Assembly: GCF_900113765.1 (NCBI RefSeq)
Contig: NZ_FOQO01000012.1
Location: forward strand, 152,711-216,710
Direction: 5' to 3'
Length of the DNA: 64,000 bases
Origin: Parapedobacter indicus
GTDB taxonomy: Bacteria > Bacteroidota > Bacteroidia > Sphingobacteriales > Sphingobacteriaceae
In this document: positions 30,836 through 39,166 of the stretch, piece by piece
Position numbering within the stretch: the stretch's first letter is position 1
Layout of the letters: each line of letters opens with the position of its first letter
The notes under the pieces: model-generated
Told to the model about the DNA's origin: nothing
Databases searched by the model: none
What the model saw: the letters and a program-made list of their open reading frames with translations, nothing else
Position numbers and translations under genes: made by a program

Positions 30836-32185
30836 ATGATGAAAACACATTTGATTCGGGGTGTCGCATTTCTAATTGCGCTGATACTGTGGGGCTGTGA
30901 AGATTTTCTCTCCATAAAGCAAGACCAAACCATGGCCGTACCACACACGGGAGCGGATTTACAAGCGCTTCTTGATTATGCGCTCTTAGCGAATAACGAG
31001 TACACCGGATTGGGAGAAATAGCTACCGATGATTACTATTTGGAGGATGCAATATGGGCGAGTTTGACCGTCCAATACAAGGAATATTATGGCTGGGAAA
31101 AAGTTCCCGTAAATGTGCTCCACTGGCGATCTACCTACAATAAGGTAACGCATTTCAATACGGTCATCGATTTGATTGATGAGGTAAGTTATGATAATTC
31201 CTCAATAGAAAGGGATCAACTATTGGGTGCAGCGGTTTTCTTCAGGGCGTATGCATTCTATATGCTTACGCAAGTTTTTACGAAGCCTTATGATCCGATA
31301 AAGGCTGAAACGCAACCCGGTGTTGTATTGCGGCTCACCGCGGATGTTAATGCCGAATCAACGCGATCTACACTGGAAGACACCTACGGGCAGATAATCA
31401 AGGATCTGAATACGGCCGTGGCCCTGCTTTCTTTGGACAAACAGCGATATCCCACCCGACCCACGAAACAGGCCGCTTATGGAATGTTAGCAAGGCTTTA
31501 TCTATCGATGGGTAACTATGAGCAAGCCGGATTGTACGCCGACTCCTGCCTTAAGATGGGTTATGAAATGATGGATTTTAACAGTTTGCCAAAAAACACC
31601 CCCTACCCATTTGAACGCTTCAATAGCGAAGTGATTTTCTTTTCAACTATTTTGGGCGATGTGAATCTGGTTCCATCAAGAGCGAAAGTCGATTCGGTTT
31701 TATTCGACATGTATATGCCTGACGATCTAAGGAAACAACTTTTTTTCACGCTTAACACGGATGGCTCCTATTTCTTCTCGGGGAATTTTAATCCGGTTAA
31801 TTCCAGTACGCTTTTTAATGGGATCACATCGGCGGAAGTCTTGCTGATCCGTGCGGAATGCAATGCCAGACAGAATAACTTAAACGGGGCATGGCAAGAT
31901 CTAAACGAGATTATGAAACATCGTTTTGCAAACGAACACGTGATAAACGGACTGAATCAAGACGAGACGGTTCGATTTATATTGGATGAACGCAGAAGGG
32001 AATTGGCCTTTCGCGGATTGCGATGGGAGGATATAAGAAGATTGGCCGCAGATGATCGCTATGCGGTGACTCTCGTAAGAATAGTGGATGGTCAGGAGAT
32101 AAAACTAACGCCCGCGGATCAGCTGGATTTTGCCTTTTTGATACCGCTGGAAGTGATTGAACTGACTGGAATTAAACAAAACTGA
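30836..32185 (+). CDS. SusD/RagB-family lipoprotein
   Basis: Lipoprotein of 449 residues, short for the family. Lipobox LWGC (Cys about 21) after a hydrophobic signal, then EDFLSIKQDQTMAVPHTGADLQALLDYALL. SusD-type helices appear in GAAVFFRAYAFYMLTQVFTKPYD and TKQAAYGMLARLYLSMGNYEQAGLYADSCL, and the C-terminal RRRELAFRGLRWEDIRRLA is a hallmark. It pairs with the preceding SusC. Likely ligand unknown. A convergent terminator follows. Confidence 0.92.
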   Translation: MMKTHLIRGVAFLIALILWGCEDFLSIKQDQTMAVPHTGADLQALLDYALLANNEYTGLGEIATDDYYLEDAIWASLTVQYKEYYGWEKVPVNVLHWRSTYNKVTHFNTVIDLIDEVSYDNSSIERDQLLGAAVFFRAYAFYMLTQVFTKPYDPIKAETQPGVVLRLTADVNAESTRSTLEDTYGQIIKDLNTAVALLSLDKQRYPTRPTKQAAYGMLARLYLSMGNYEQAGLYADSCLKMGYEMMDFNSLPKNTPYPFERFNSEVIFFSTILGDVNLVPSRAKVDSVLFDMYMPDDLRKQLFFTLNTDGSYFFSGNFNPVNSSTLFNGITSAEVLLIRAECNARQNNLNGAWQDLNEIMKHRFANEHVINGLNQDETVRFILDERRRELAFRGLRWEDIRRLAADDRYAVTLVRIVDGQEIKLTPADQLDFAFLIPLEVIELTGIKQN

Positions 32186-32192
32186 TATAAAA

Positions 32193-32227
32193 TAAGCCGA
32201 TGCCTTACGTTGAAGGACATCGGCTTA
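32193..32227. terminator. bidirectional terminator
   Basis: TAAGCCGATG (32193-32202) pairs with CATCGGCTTA (32218-32227), extended inward by CCTT/AAGG with a one-base bulge. It lies between the converging SusD and small secreted-protein genes and can stop both. Confidence 0.75.
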
Positions 32228-32239
32228 ACCTAATAGAGA

Positions 32240-32734
32240 TTAAAGAGTTTGGAATGCGATATCTGAATCCGACATGTTGCTTAGAATCTCTGTTTGACGT
32301 GATTCTAGTTCTTCTTCGTCTGGTTCTTCGCCATTGTCTGTAAGTTTGATGGCACAAAGTGTGGTGCCATTGACACAACCAGCGGTATTTGTTGAACCAA
32401 TGTTGGTGTAATGCTCTGGTTTCATCACTTCTTCCTCATAATCAAAATTAGGATCGGTAGCGGATGGTCCGGTATATTGATACCAGGCTTCGCTCAAAAC
32501 TTTAGGGGCCTTGTCTAAAACTTCTATCGAAAGCGGATTGCCTACTTTCTTTTGGAATCCATCAGTATTCAATTTCTGCACGGTAAAAGCAAATATTTTG
32601 GCCTCAACAAATTCCGCGCTTGCCTTATCGGTCGGAGCGTCTACGTGATCCTGCGCAACTACGCTAAGCGTCATCGCGAACATAAAGGCGAATGCCATAC
32701 AAGCACTCAAGCCCATTTTTACTATTTTTTTCAT
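32240..32734 (-). CDS. small secreted protein, DUF6520-like
   Basis: Protein of 164 residues with a clean signal peptide (MKKIVKMGLSACMAFAFMFAM..VVAQ). The mature part is acidic and ends in a Glu-rich region; a C-x5-C pair (CVNGTTLC) near residue 120 is reminiscent of the two-cysteine C-terminus of DUF6520 proteins, small Bacteroidota exported proteins, though this one is longer. No enzyme motif. Monocistronic on the minus strand, with a 279-bp empty gap upstream (32735-33013) in which I see nothing. Function unknown. Confidence 0.6.
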   Translation of the reverse strand: MKKIVKMGLSACMAFAFMFAMTLSVVAQDHVDAPTDKASAEFVEAKIFAFTVQKLNTDGFQKKVGNPLSIEVLDKAPKVLSEAWYQYTGPSATDPNFDYEEEVMKPEHYTNIGSTNTAGCVNGTTLCAIKLTDNGEEPDEEELESRQTEILSNMSDSDIAFQTL

Positions 32735-33013
32735 GTTTATGTTTTTTCATTTAAGAATATTGATAGTCAGTCATCGACAGACCACGCCGCGAACGCCCCG
32801 GTATCTGGAACGGAGACATCCGGTATAAATTATCCACGGCCCCACGCCGAAACAGCGCATACCTACTGTCATGGACGGATACGCTTATGGTTACCGAGTT
32901 CCTATAGCTTCCCTTACCAATTGCTTTCATCATGAAAGCAAAAATAAAGTGGGTTTGCAGCGATCATACGACAAACGCGGACAAGCCTACGCGACAATTT
33001 GGGACAGACTACG

Positions 33014-33526
33014 CTAGAGGCTGTCGTTTTTATCTTCCCACAGAAGCTTCAATGCCTTTTGACCATGCGATACCGTCTTGTAGTGATCATTGAAATCGGC
33101 AAGCATGTCTGTGGCGATTGGCAGGTAAAAATCCATGAGCGCTTTGCCGGTTTTGAACCGGGTGTGCTTTTTTTGCATGTAGCCAACCAAGGTATCAGCG
33201 AGTTGTTCGCTGTCGGGGTGGACCAAAAGTTTGCAAAATTGATCGGCCATTTTAGCAAAATAAAACGACTGCATACCGTCTAATTCGAATCTGGTCATGT
33301 TTATCCGGGCTTGTTCTGCCGCGGAGATGAGTTCAAAAACACGGAACTCGTCAAGCTGTTTGATGGCCTCCGCGTTCGATTTTTTCAATAAAGGACCGAT
33401 GCCTAAATGCTGGATAAAAAAAATGGTGACATAACCGAAATCCCATTCGTCGCCCCCATAGGCGAATCGGAATTGGACAACACCTCGTTTACCAAATTTT
33501 GGATCAGAACGATCTGCGTAACTCAT
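33014..33526 (-). CDS. hypothetical cytoplasmic protein
   Basis: Protein of 170 residues without signal peptide or membrane segment; mostly helical from residue 45 (KKSNAEAIKQLDEFRVFELISAAEQARINMTRF). I do not recognise a family. It lies 39 bp downstream of the AraC-type regulator gene on the same strand and probably shares its transcript, so it may be a target or partner of that regulator. The N-terminus (MSYADRSDPKFGKRG) is hydrophilic and aromatic-rich afterwards. Confidence 0.65.
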   Translation of the reverse strand: MSYADRSDPKFGKRGVVQFRFAYGGDEWDFGYVTIFFIQHLGIGPLLKKSNAEAIKQLDEFRVFELISAAEQARINMTRFELDGMQSFYFAKMADQFCKLLVHPDSEQLADTLVGYMQKKHTRFKTGKALMDFYLPIATDMLADFNDHYKTVSHGQKALKLLWEDKNDSL

Positions 33527-33565
33527 TGAAATTGGTTTTTAAGGTTTATAATAATCGAAAGGTGC

Positions 33566-34564
33566 TTATTGTTTTCCATTCCGGTAAACTTCGCCGGGTG
33601 TTTTTCCATAATATCGCTTAAACGCCCGCTCGAACGTACGGAAATGTTCATAGCCGAGTTGGTAAGCTACGGGCGTAGGCGGTAGGCCTTCCATAGCCAG
33701 CAGCCGTTCCGCTTCGACCATCCGGATGCGATAGATGTATTGGGACGGCGTGTCGCTCAGTACACGTTTGAAATGCCGGATGAGTGTTTTTTCGGTGTAC
33801 CCAAATTGTTCCGCCAGATCGGCAAGCGTAGGCACGTTGCCTTTGATAACCTCCCGCTGCAAGTACCGGCTAATTTCTGCAACGTTTTCTTCTGGCGTGT
33901 CGATAGAAGGATCTTTCTCCGTTGAACTGATTTCGGCCAGGTAAAGGTAAAAAAGGTCAGCCAGATAATCGTAAAGGGTTACATCCTGCCGAAAACCTGG
34001 AGTACCCGTGATCTGCTGTAAGCGGAATAAACAGCGGAGATGCCGGATGTGAATGGGCTGTGGCTCGCCGGTAACGAAGCCCGTCTCCGGGCCAGATAAT
34101 AGATGTTGGATGGGCGCAAAACCTGTATCTGCATATCGTTTTACCCAGTTTAGCTGGGCGGCTAGCAGCAACAGCCGATGCCTGCCCGGAGATACAGTGA
34201 TTATGTAGTCGCCCGTACCGGCAAACAACGGCGCATACTGTCCTTCTTTTAGGGAGAGGTATCGCGTAGGCGGACCATCGCCATCGGGAGCAATCCGCAA
34301 TGCGCCTTCCAACTGGTAGAGCCAAAGTAAATCGGGGTGGACGGCTTTGGCAGATAGCGCCAATCTGATATCGGTGTCAATTTCAACCAACGCAGCATAC
34401 GCGTGCTTTCCATTGTGATATTGTTCGGCCATCCAGAATTCAGGATGTTGCCAACTCGCCCTTTCGGCATGGTGCAGGCGGTAGCGCACACCGAAAGGAA
34501 GTCTGCCGCGGTTTGGCAGCGTGAAATAACGCGGATAAAGGTCAAACGTTATCGATTTAATCAT
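33566..34564 (-). CDS. AraC-family transcriptional regulator
   Basis: Protein of 332 residues. The C-terminal 100 residues hold the two helix-turn-helix motifs of the AraC family: LADLAEQFGYTEKTLIRHFKR and PVAYQLGYEHFRTFERAFKR, followed by the signature YYGKTPGEVYR. The N-terminal 220 residues would be the ligand or dimer domain, without a recognisable cupin motif. Transcribed leftwards with the unknown gene at 33014. The upstream 400 bp carry repeated GCGTGAC-type heptamers that could be its operators. Confidence 0.9.
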   Translation of the reverse strand: MIKSITFDLYPRYFTLPNRGRLPFGVRYRLHHAERASWQHPEFWMAEQYHNGKHAYAALVEIDTDIRLALSAKAVHPDLLWLYQLEGALRIAPDGDGPPTRYLSLKEGQYAPLFAGTGDYIITVSPGRHRLLLLAAQLNWVKRYADTGFAPIQHLLSGPETGFVTGEPQPIHIRHLRCLFRLQQITGTPGFRQDVTLYDYLADLFYLYLAEISSTEKDPSIDTPEENVAEISRYLQREVIKGNVPTLADLAEQFGYTEKTLIRHFKRVLSDTPSQYIYRIRMVEAERLLAMEGLPPTPVAYQLGYEHFRTFERAFKRYYGKTPGEVYRNGKQ

Positions 34565-34960
34565 GGTTTGGAGTGTGTCTGTGCCGTTAAATTAGTAATG
34601 CAGGATACATCCGTCAAGTGACAGGCGTGACGTACAATGCCTAGGGTAAGGGAGAAGAAACATTGTTTAATGCGGAGAAAACCCTAAGCCGCATAACATC
34701 TTCGGTAAAAAAATTAGGGATAGGCAGGGTGTATCCGGTTTCTAAAAACGGGTGGTTCCGTTGGCCAATTTATCGGATTTTTTGCGACGTAAATTGCCGG
34801 ATTGGGCATAACACGCGTGACAATAGCAGCTAGCCATATACGTTCGGTCGGCAGGCGTAACAGTATGAGGCGTAACATACGTGACATATTACAGAAGTGA
34901 ATAGTGGGGCAAATTTTCTCTTTTCCGGGTGTTCGTCAGTTAGTTTAGGGGTTTCATCAG
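34565..34960. other. 396-bp intergenic region with heptamer repeats
   Basis: No ORF of protein-like quality. It holds heptamers AAGTGAC (34616), GCGTGAC (34625), GCGTGAC (34815), GCGTAAC (34855), GCGTAAC (34870) and ACGTGAC (34879). Two pairs are exactly 9 bp apart, one near each outward-facing gene. This looks like operator sites shared by the leftward AraC unit and the rightward peptide unit. Confidence 0.45.
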
Positions 34961-35122
34961 ATGGAATTTTCAACCCGGAAAACTGTTGCCATCTTCGTTC
35001 TGTCGACAGCTTCTTCCATCGGCCAATGGAAGCAGGACGAAGCCGAGCCTGTAAGGAAATATAGACGGCAAGATAAATCTAGTAATGAAAAGAAGAACAA
35101 TGGAAACGTTATTCAATGCTGA
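34961..35122 (+). CDS. 53-residue ORF, possible secreted peptide
   Basis: Begins MEFSTRKTVAIFVLSTASS, a short basic plus hydrophobic start like a weak signal peptide, then a highly charged hydrophilic tail ending in Cys. Its end overlaps the next small ORF by 23 bp in another frame. No family recognised. Kept at low confidence as the leading gene of the peptide/acyltransferase unit. Confidence 0.25.
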   Translation: MEFSTRKTVAIFVLSTASSIGQWKQDEAEPVRKYRRQDKSSNEKKNNGNVIQC

Positions 35123-35231
35123 TTTGCTGAACAATCTGGAACAACTGGTGACTAATCCCATCCCGCTTGACCAATTGCTTGATTCGGTTCAACTGGACGA
35201 CCTTTGGCGGTGCGATGAGTTCATTTTCTGA
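35100..35231 (+). CDS. 43-residue acidic peptide, candidate precursor peptide
   Basis: Starts METLFNADLLNNLEQLV, has an Asp/Leu-rich amphipathic helix (PLDQLLDSVQLDDL) and ends WRCDEFIF with a single Cys. This is leader-plus-core-like layout of ribosomally made peptides. A purine-rich AAAAGAAGAA precedes the ATG. It is followed by a GC-rich hairpin and then by an LpxL/HtrB-like acyltransferase gene in the same frame 60 bp later. It is separated from that gene by the TGA at 35229-35231. Candidate only; no known precursor family is recognised. Confidence 0.4.
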   Translation: METLFNADLLNNLEQLVTNPIPLDQLLDSVQLDDLWRCDEFIF

Positions 35232-35241
35232 CGTTGATCGA

Positions 35242-35257
35242 GGGGCCACATGGCCCC
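35242..35257 (+). terminator. hairpin between peptide ORF and acyltransferase
   Basis: GGGGCC (35242-35247), loop ACAT, GGCCCC (35252-35257), followed by TTCTTTG. Short GC-rich stem with a weak T-rich tail; likely a partial terminator that would let the small ORF be expressed more than the gene after it. Confidence 0.45.
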
Positions 35258-35291
35258 TTCTTTGAAAATACCTTACCTGATTTGAAGACCT

Positions 35292-36329
35292 ATGGAAACC
35301 GAAGATTACCAAAAAAGAGCTTCGTATATACGCAAACTGGCGGCTACGATGAACCCTTACGAAACGATGAATAGACTGTATCAGTTTACGTTTTTAAGTG
35401 CTAACTTGATCAATTTTTTGCCGACAATGGCCTACAGCCAGCATCTCAGCATGTTCGGAGCGTCTTTTTTTAATCAACAGATGAACCGGTTGGATTATGA
35501 ATGCTTTGCGGACGAACTTCCATACGGCACAACCGGTTGGACGGAGGCAACAATCGATCGGTTAAAGGCAACCCCAGGGATCATTTGTACCTTACATATG
35601 GGAGCATATAGGCTCATCAACTACCTATTGGCCCGCTCGGGCGTACCGTTTGCCATATTGATGTCTGCACGTGCCAGCCAACAGCAGGGTGAAGACTTCA
35701 AACGGCTGTTCCAGGCAATCCAAACCGGACAGCCGGATGCAAAACTGGCCATCATTGAAGCGGAAAGCCGTGGTACAATTTGGCAATTGATGGGCTTGTT
35801 AAAACGGGGATATAACCTACTGATGTACCTCGATGGTTATAGCGGACAACCTACCCAGCAAGACCAACTGGTGACCGTCCCGTTTTTGGCGCAGCACGTA
35901 TTGCTGCGAAAAGGCGCTGCTTTTTTGGCGAACCGCTTGGAGAAGCCGCTTTATCCGATTCTTTGCGTGAGGCAACCGAACTACGATGTCCGGATACTGG
36001 AGGGAACTTCCCTCTATGGCAGTCGGACTGCCGATGAGACTTGGCCCGAACTGGCAATGAACCATCTTTTTGCGTTTTTCGGTACCGTAATACAGCACCA
36101 TCCTGCGCAGTGGGAAAACTGGTTTTTCCTACACCAGCAAGTGAATGTCAAGCAGTTGTATGCAGGCCAAACAAACAATTTTTTCCATTCCGCCCTTGAC
36201 CCTGCTGATTTCGGGATATTTGGCCTGCACGGAAAGCACTATCTCCTGCGTAAGCGTGGATATGAGTCGTTCGAGATTAGCAAAAATGTATTCCATGAAG
36301 TATGGAAATTGTGGACTAAAAAGGATTAG
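35292..36329 (+). CDS. LpxL/HtrB-like acyltransferase-family protein
   Basis: Protein of 345 residues. The middle resembles lauroyl/myristoyl acyltransferases of lipid A: ATPGIICTLHMGAYRLINYLLARSGVPFAILM (the catalytic H-x4-D/E is here HMGAYR, lacking the acidic residue), LLMYLDGYSG, and VPFLAQHVLLRKGAAFLANRLEKPLYPI. No N-terminal membrane anchor is obvious, unlike true LpxL. With the acidic residue lost and a small peptide ORF in front, this may be a divergent acyltransferase acting on something other than lipid A (inference). Downstream, 50 bp later, lies a sensor kinase. Confidence 0.6.
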   Translation: METEDYQKRASYIRKLAATMNPYETMNRLYQFTFLSANLINFLPTMAYSQHLSMFGASFFNQQMNRLDYECFADELPYGTTGWTEATIDRLKATPGIICTLHMGAYRLINYLLARSGVPFAILMSARASQQQGEDFKRLFQAIQTGQPDAKLAIIEAESRGTIWQLMGLLKRGYNLLMYLDGYSGQPTQQDQLVTVPFLAQHVLLRKGAAFLANRLEKPLYPILCVRQPNYDVRILEGTSLYGSRTADETWPELAMNHLFAFFGTVIQHHPAQWENWFFLHQQVNVKQLYAGQTNNFFHSALDPADFGIFGLHGKHYLLRKRGYESFEISKNVFHEVWKLWTKKD

Positions 36330-36338
36330 CAGATACCA

Positions 36339-36378
36339 AATAGCTATATTGGTGGTTTTTACAAAACCTAATAGCTAT
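36339..36378 (+). promoter_or_regulatory. direct repeat and dyad before the kinase gene
   Basis: AATAGCTAT occurs at 36339-36347 and 36370-36378, flanking GGTTTT-TAC-AAAACC (36354-36368). The second copy ends one base before the kinase ATG at 36380. Direct repeats at promoters are the usual targets of LytTR regulators, so autoregulation is possible. Confidence 0.4.
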
Positions 36379-36379
36379 T

Positions 36380-37450
36380 ATGAAAAGTATCAAACACATC
36401 AAACGAACCTATTTGAAATGGTTTATCGCGTTAAATTTCGGGTTGGTAATTGCATTATTTTCCATGAATCTGATCTATAATCACATCCTGAACAAAGATC
36501 TTTGGAATACGTCCCGTTACACGGTATTGTCTGTCGTGGCAATCTACACACTCGCGGCAGCTTATTACTTTCTTCTCTTCAACAGCAAACGGAAATGGGG
36601 CATCCTACTGTTTTTGGCGATATTGGTTTTTTTGTTTTATTCCACACGGGCGGTCATTTTCGAGATATTTCCGCAGTGGGACAATGAGCTGTATAACGTG
36701 GGTCAGCAGCCCGATATGAAAGCGTACGTAATGATCATGTTGCCGCGGCTTTTTTACTATTCATTCATTGCGATTGCCATTGTGCTCAACCTCCGCATAG
36801 GAATGTTGTTGCTGCGTACTATGCGTGCAGAAATGGAAAAAATAGCAGCAATTCAACAAGCCAAGGAAATGGAGCTGAGGGCATGGGGGGCCTATACGAA
36901 CCCTCATCTATTCCACAACGAACTGAATGGCATTGCGAATGAATTGGCCGACGAAGATTACCCCGAAAAGCGGCAATACGTAGCCAGGCGTTTGACACTG
37001 CTCGCGGAAATTTCCAAGTACAATACCGAAAACGTTCGGTACGACCGGCGCATCGTGGTGATTAAGCGTGAGTTGGAGCAACTTGAAAATTACCTCGAAT
37101 CCCGCGATGTGGGGCGGCCTGGATACGTACGTCCCGTGGTCGATGTCATCGGTGCAGTAAAAGCGCAGAAAATCGTACCCATGACACTCGTATACCTGGC
37201 AGAAGGAGCTTTCAAACATGGCGATTTGGTCCATGAACCCTTGGCCATTCGCGTGGAACTGCAGGACGCCCAGATTGGTATAACCTTCAAAAACCGCATC
37301 TCGACCGCATCAAGGACGAAAGAATCGCTGGGGAGCGGGCTTGATGTGATACGGCGCCGGTTGGAACTGGCCATTCCGGGCCGGTTTTCATTTGAGGCGG
37401 GCGCTAAGGGGGCATATTTTGAAGCCGTAGTAATCATTAACCAATCCTAA
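36380..37450 (+). CDS. LytS-type sensor histidine kinase
   Basis: Membrane kinase of 356 residues with four transmembrane helices in the first 155 residues (FIALNFGLVIALFSMNLIY, LSVVAIYTLAAAYYFLLF, ILLFLAILVFLFYSTRAV, LFYYSFIAIAIVLNLRIGML), no extracytoplasmic domain. The phospho-acceptor region reads TNPHLFHNELNGIANEL, a variant of the His_kinase motif NPHFLFN. The ATPase N-box is LAEGAFKHG and the G-box region GSGLDVIRRRLELA. Such small polytopic kinases often detect membrane-soluble or peptide ligands. Paired with the LytTR regulator 4 bp downstream. Confidence 0.88.
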   Translation: MKSIKHIKRTYLKWFIALNFGLVIALFSMNLIYNHILNKDLWNTSRYTVLSVVAIYTLAAAYYFLLFNSKRKWGILLFLAILVFLFYSTRAVIFEIFPQWDNELYNVGQQPDMKAYVMIMLPRLFYYSFIAIAIVLNLRIGMLLLRTMRAEMEKIAAIQQAKEMELRAWGAYTNPHLFHNELNGIANELADEDYPEKRQYVARRLTLLAEISKYNTENVRYDRRIVVIKRELEQLENYLESRDVGRPGYVRPVVDVIGAVKAQKIVPMTLVYLAEGAFKHGDLVHEPLAIRVELQDAQIGITFKNRISTASRTKESLGSGLDVIRRRLELAIPGRFSFEAGAKGAYFEAVVIINQS

Positions 37451-37454
37451 CAAC

Positions 37455-38180
37455 ATGCCAGTATTGAAAACTTATATCCTGGACGACGATCCGCGCGCTG
37501 TAAAACGCAGCCGCAAACTTGTAGACAGCAGAAAAGATCTTGTTTTGGTCGGTACCGCCACCGATCCGCAGAAAGCGTTGGACGATATCGTGAAATACAG
37601 GCCGGAGTTGATTATCCTGGACCTGGAGATGCAGCCCATGGACGGCTGGCAGGTAATGGAAAAGCTGGACCCAGCCATTCGCGTGGTCATCTGTACCGTA
37701 GAAACCACGGCTGGACCGAAATCCTATAAATTCCGTGCTACCTACTACTTGTCCAAGCCCTATAGCAAGGCTGACTTTGACCAAGCCATCGATTGCGTAT
37801 GGAAAAGTGTGGATACCAATGATTTGTGGCCACTGCCGGTGCATCGCAGCGATATATGGTTTACCTCAGGCGGTAGAAAGCGAAAGGTGAGGCTTTACTT
37901 GGACGATGTAGAGGCGGTTGTGGCAGACGGCAATAATAGCAAAGTCTTTTATTCGCACGGAGTGATGATGATTGACCAAAGTCTGAAAGAGGTGGAGCGG
38001 ATGTTACCGGCACACCGATTTATGCGCATCCACAAGAGTCACATCATCGCACTCGATAGATACTTAGAGCACGACAACGACAATGTGCGGCTGCAACATG
38101 TGGAAAATAAAGAAATCGAACGACTGAAAATAGGCGAGCGTTATGCCGAGCGTTTTTACGATTATTTGGATGGAAAGTAA
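37455..38180 (+). CDS. LytTR response regulator
   Basis: Protein of 241 residues. Receiver domain 1-120: acidic pocket ILDDDP, phospho-acceptor Asp in IILDLEMQPMDG, Thr/Lys in CTVE and LSKPYSK. LytTR DNA-binding domain about 135-240: VRLYLDDVEAVVADGNNSKVFY, SLKEVERMLPAHRFMRIHKSHIIAL. Standard length. Forms a pair with the kinase just upstream. AgrA/LytR-like regulators of this type control peptide signalling, bacteriocins or autolysis in other phyla; the target here is unknown. Confidence 0.93.
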   Translation: MPVLKTYILDDDPRAVKRSRKLVDSRKDLVLVGTATDPQKALDDIVKYRPELIILDLEMQPMDGWQVMEKLDPAIRVVICTVETTAGPKSYKFRATYYLSKPYSKADFDQAIDCVWKSVDTNDLWPLPVHRSDIWFTSGGRKRKVRLYLDDVEAVVADGNNSKVFYSHGVMMIDQSLKEVERMLPAHRFMRIHKSHIIALDRYLEHDNDNVRLQHVENKEIERLKIGERYAERFYDYLDGK

Positions 38181-38192
38181 AATTGTAGATGT

Positions 38193-38768
38193 ATGGTATT
38201 CAGTAAATTAGAGCAATTGTCGCTGCAGGTGGAAGGCGGCGTTGGCCTAGCGGGTGACGTGCAAAACTTCCTGGAGCAACTGCAACATATAAACGGTGGA
38301 ATAAGCGAGATGTTGGAAGCCGTTGTGGCCCGCCAACAGGAATTTGAAAACCGGCTGGCCATTCGCAGGCAGCTGCAGGAAGTATTCGGCTCGGGGAATG
38401 AAATGCCCGCCGGGGCTAGAAGGATGTATGTTGAAGACCAACTGGCTTTCTACCGCCAGCTGATCGGTGAGATGCTGGCTTTCTTCACGGGGAGCGAGCA
38501 TGGCCGCTGCGTTTCCTTTTCGCTAACGGTGGAGGAACTTCTTTTTTTTATTCGCCTATTGCTCGAAGAAAAAGTAATGGATGCCGGAGCACTCAAACCG
38601 ATTTTTCTGTTTCTGAGTAGGCACGCTCGCACAGCAGGGAGCGGAACACTCTCTTATGAGAGTCTCCGCAAAAAATACAGCGGCGTACAGCTAGGTGCTA
38701 AACGGCGGGTGGGCGAGTTATTGTTGAGGCTCGTGCAACGTGCGGAACGTCATATAACAGACAAATAG
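38193..38768 (+). CDS. hypothetical helical protein, possibly RteC-related
   Basis: Protein of 191 residues, almost entirely helical, with no signal peptide. The C-terminal part (YESLRKKYSGVQLGAKRRVGELLLRLV) weakly recalls the end of RteC-type proteins of Bacteroidota conjugative elements. It is followed by an excisionase-like HTH gene, a neighbour typical of mobile elements. Function not recognised. It starts 12 bp after the response regulator stop and could be read through from it. Confidence 0.5.
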   Translation: MVFSKLEQLSLQVEGGVGLAGDVQNFLEQLQHINGGISEMLEAVVARQQEFENRLAIRRQLQEVFGSGNEMPAGARRMYVEDQLAFYRQLIGEMLAFFTGSEHGRCVSFSLTVEELLFFIRLLLEEKVMDAGALKPIFLFLSRHARTAGSGTLSYESLRKKYSGVQLGAKRRVGELLLRLVQRAERHITDK

Positions 38769-38818
38769 TTTTTATCCGGACATCAATAAACAATTACCAA
38801 ATACAGAAGGAGGTCTCT

Positions 38819-39118
38819 ATGGAAAACAATCCTTATCTTTCGTATCCTAACCAGGGTAAGGGCATGGTGGAAGCTGTGCTCCCTTTACTTAACCTACTGG
38901 CCGAACTGCTTAAACGCCTGCTCGCCGGACTCGGTAATCCGGCACACCGGCATGGGTTGCTATTGCCCGAAGAGGTGACCCGGATGCTGCATATCAGCGA
39001 ACGTACCCTGCGGCGATACAACGAACACGGCATCCTGCGGCCGCTTAAGATTGGAAGGATGCGCTACTACCTGATGAGCGATATCATCAACGCGGGAAGG
39101 AGCGACGACGTAGGTTGA
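38819..39118 (+). CDS. excisionase/MerR-like helix-turn-helix protein
   Basis: Protein of 99 residues. The C-terminal half is a winged helix-turn-helix of the excisionase type: LLLPEEVTRMLHISERTLRRYNEHGILRPLKIGRMRYYLMSDI. The N-terminus is a short hydrophobic helix (VLPLLNLLAELLKRLLAGL). It has an unusually strong ribosome site, AAGGAGG six bases before the ATG. In Bacteroidota such proteins belong to mobile elements, as repressors or excision factors. A terminator follows at once. No integrase is found in the window. Confidence 0.82.
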   Translation: MENNPYLSYPNQGKGMVEAVLPLLNLLAELLKRLLAGLGNPAHRHGLLLPEEVTRMLHISERTLRRYNEHGILRPLKIGRMRYYLMSDIINAGRSDDVG

Positions 39119-39134
39119 TCAATGTCGCGAAATA

Positions 39135-39165
39135 AGCCCCATCGCCGGTATGCGCGGTGGGGGCT
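39135..39165 (+). terminator. terminator after the HTH gene
   Basis: AGCCCCATCGC (39135-39145) pairs with GCGGTGGGGGCT (39154-39165) with one bulged G and a wobble, followed by GTTTACC. It overlaps an open frame starting at 39122, which argues against that frame being a gene. Confidence 0.55.
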
Positions 39166-39166
39166 G

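Noticed and set aside
33735..33944. Plus-strand frames opposite the AraC gene
   Set aside because: Antisense shadows of the clear HTH-coding region.
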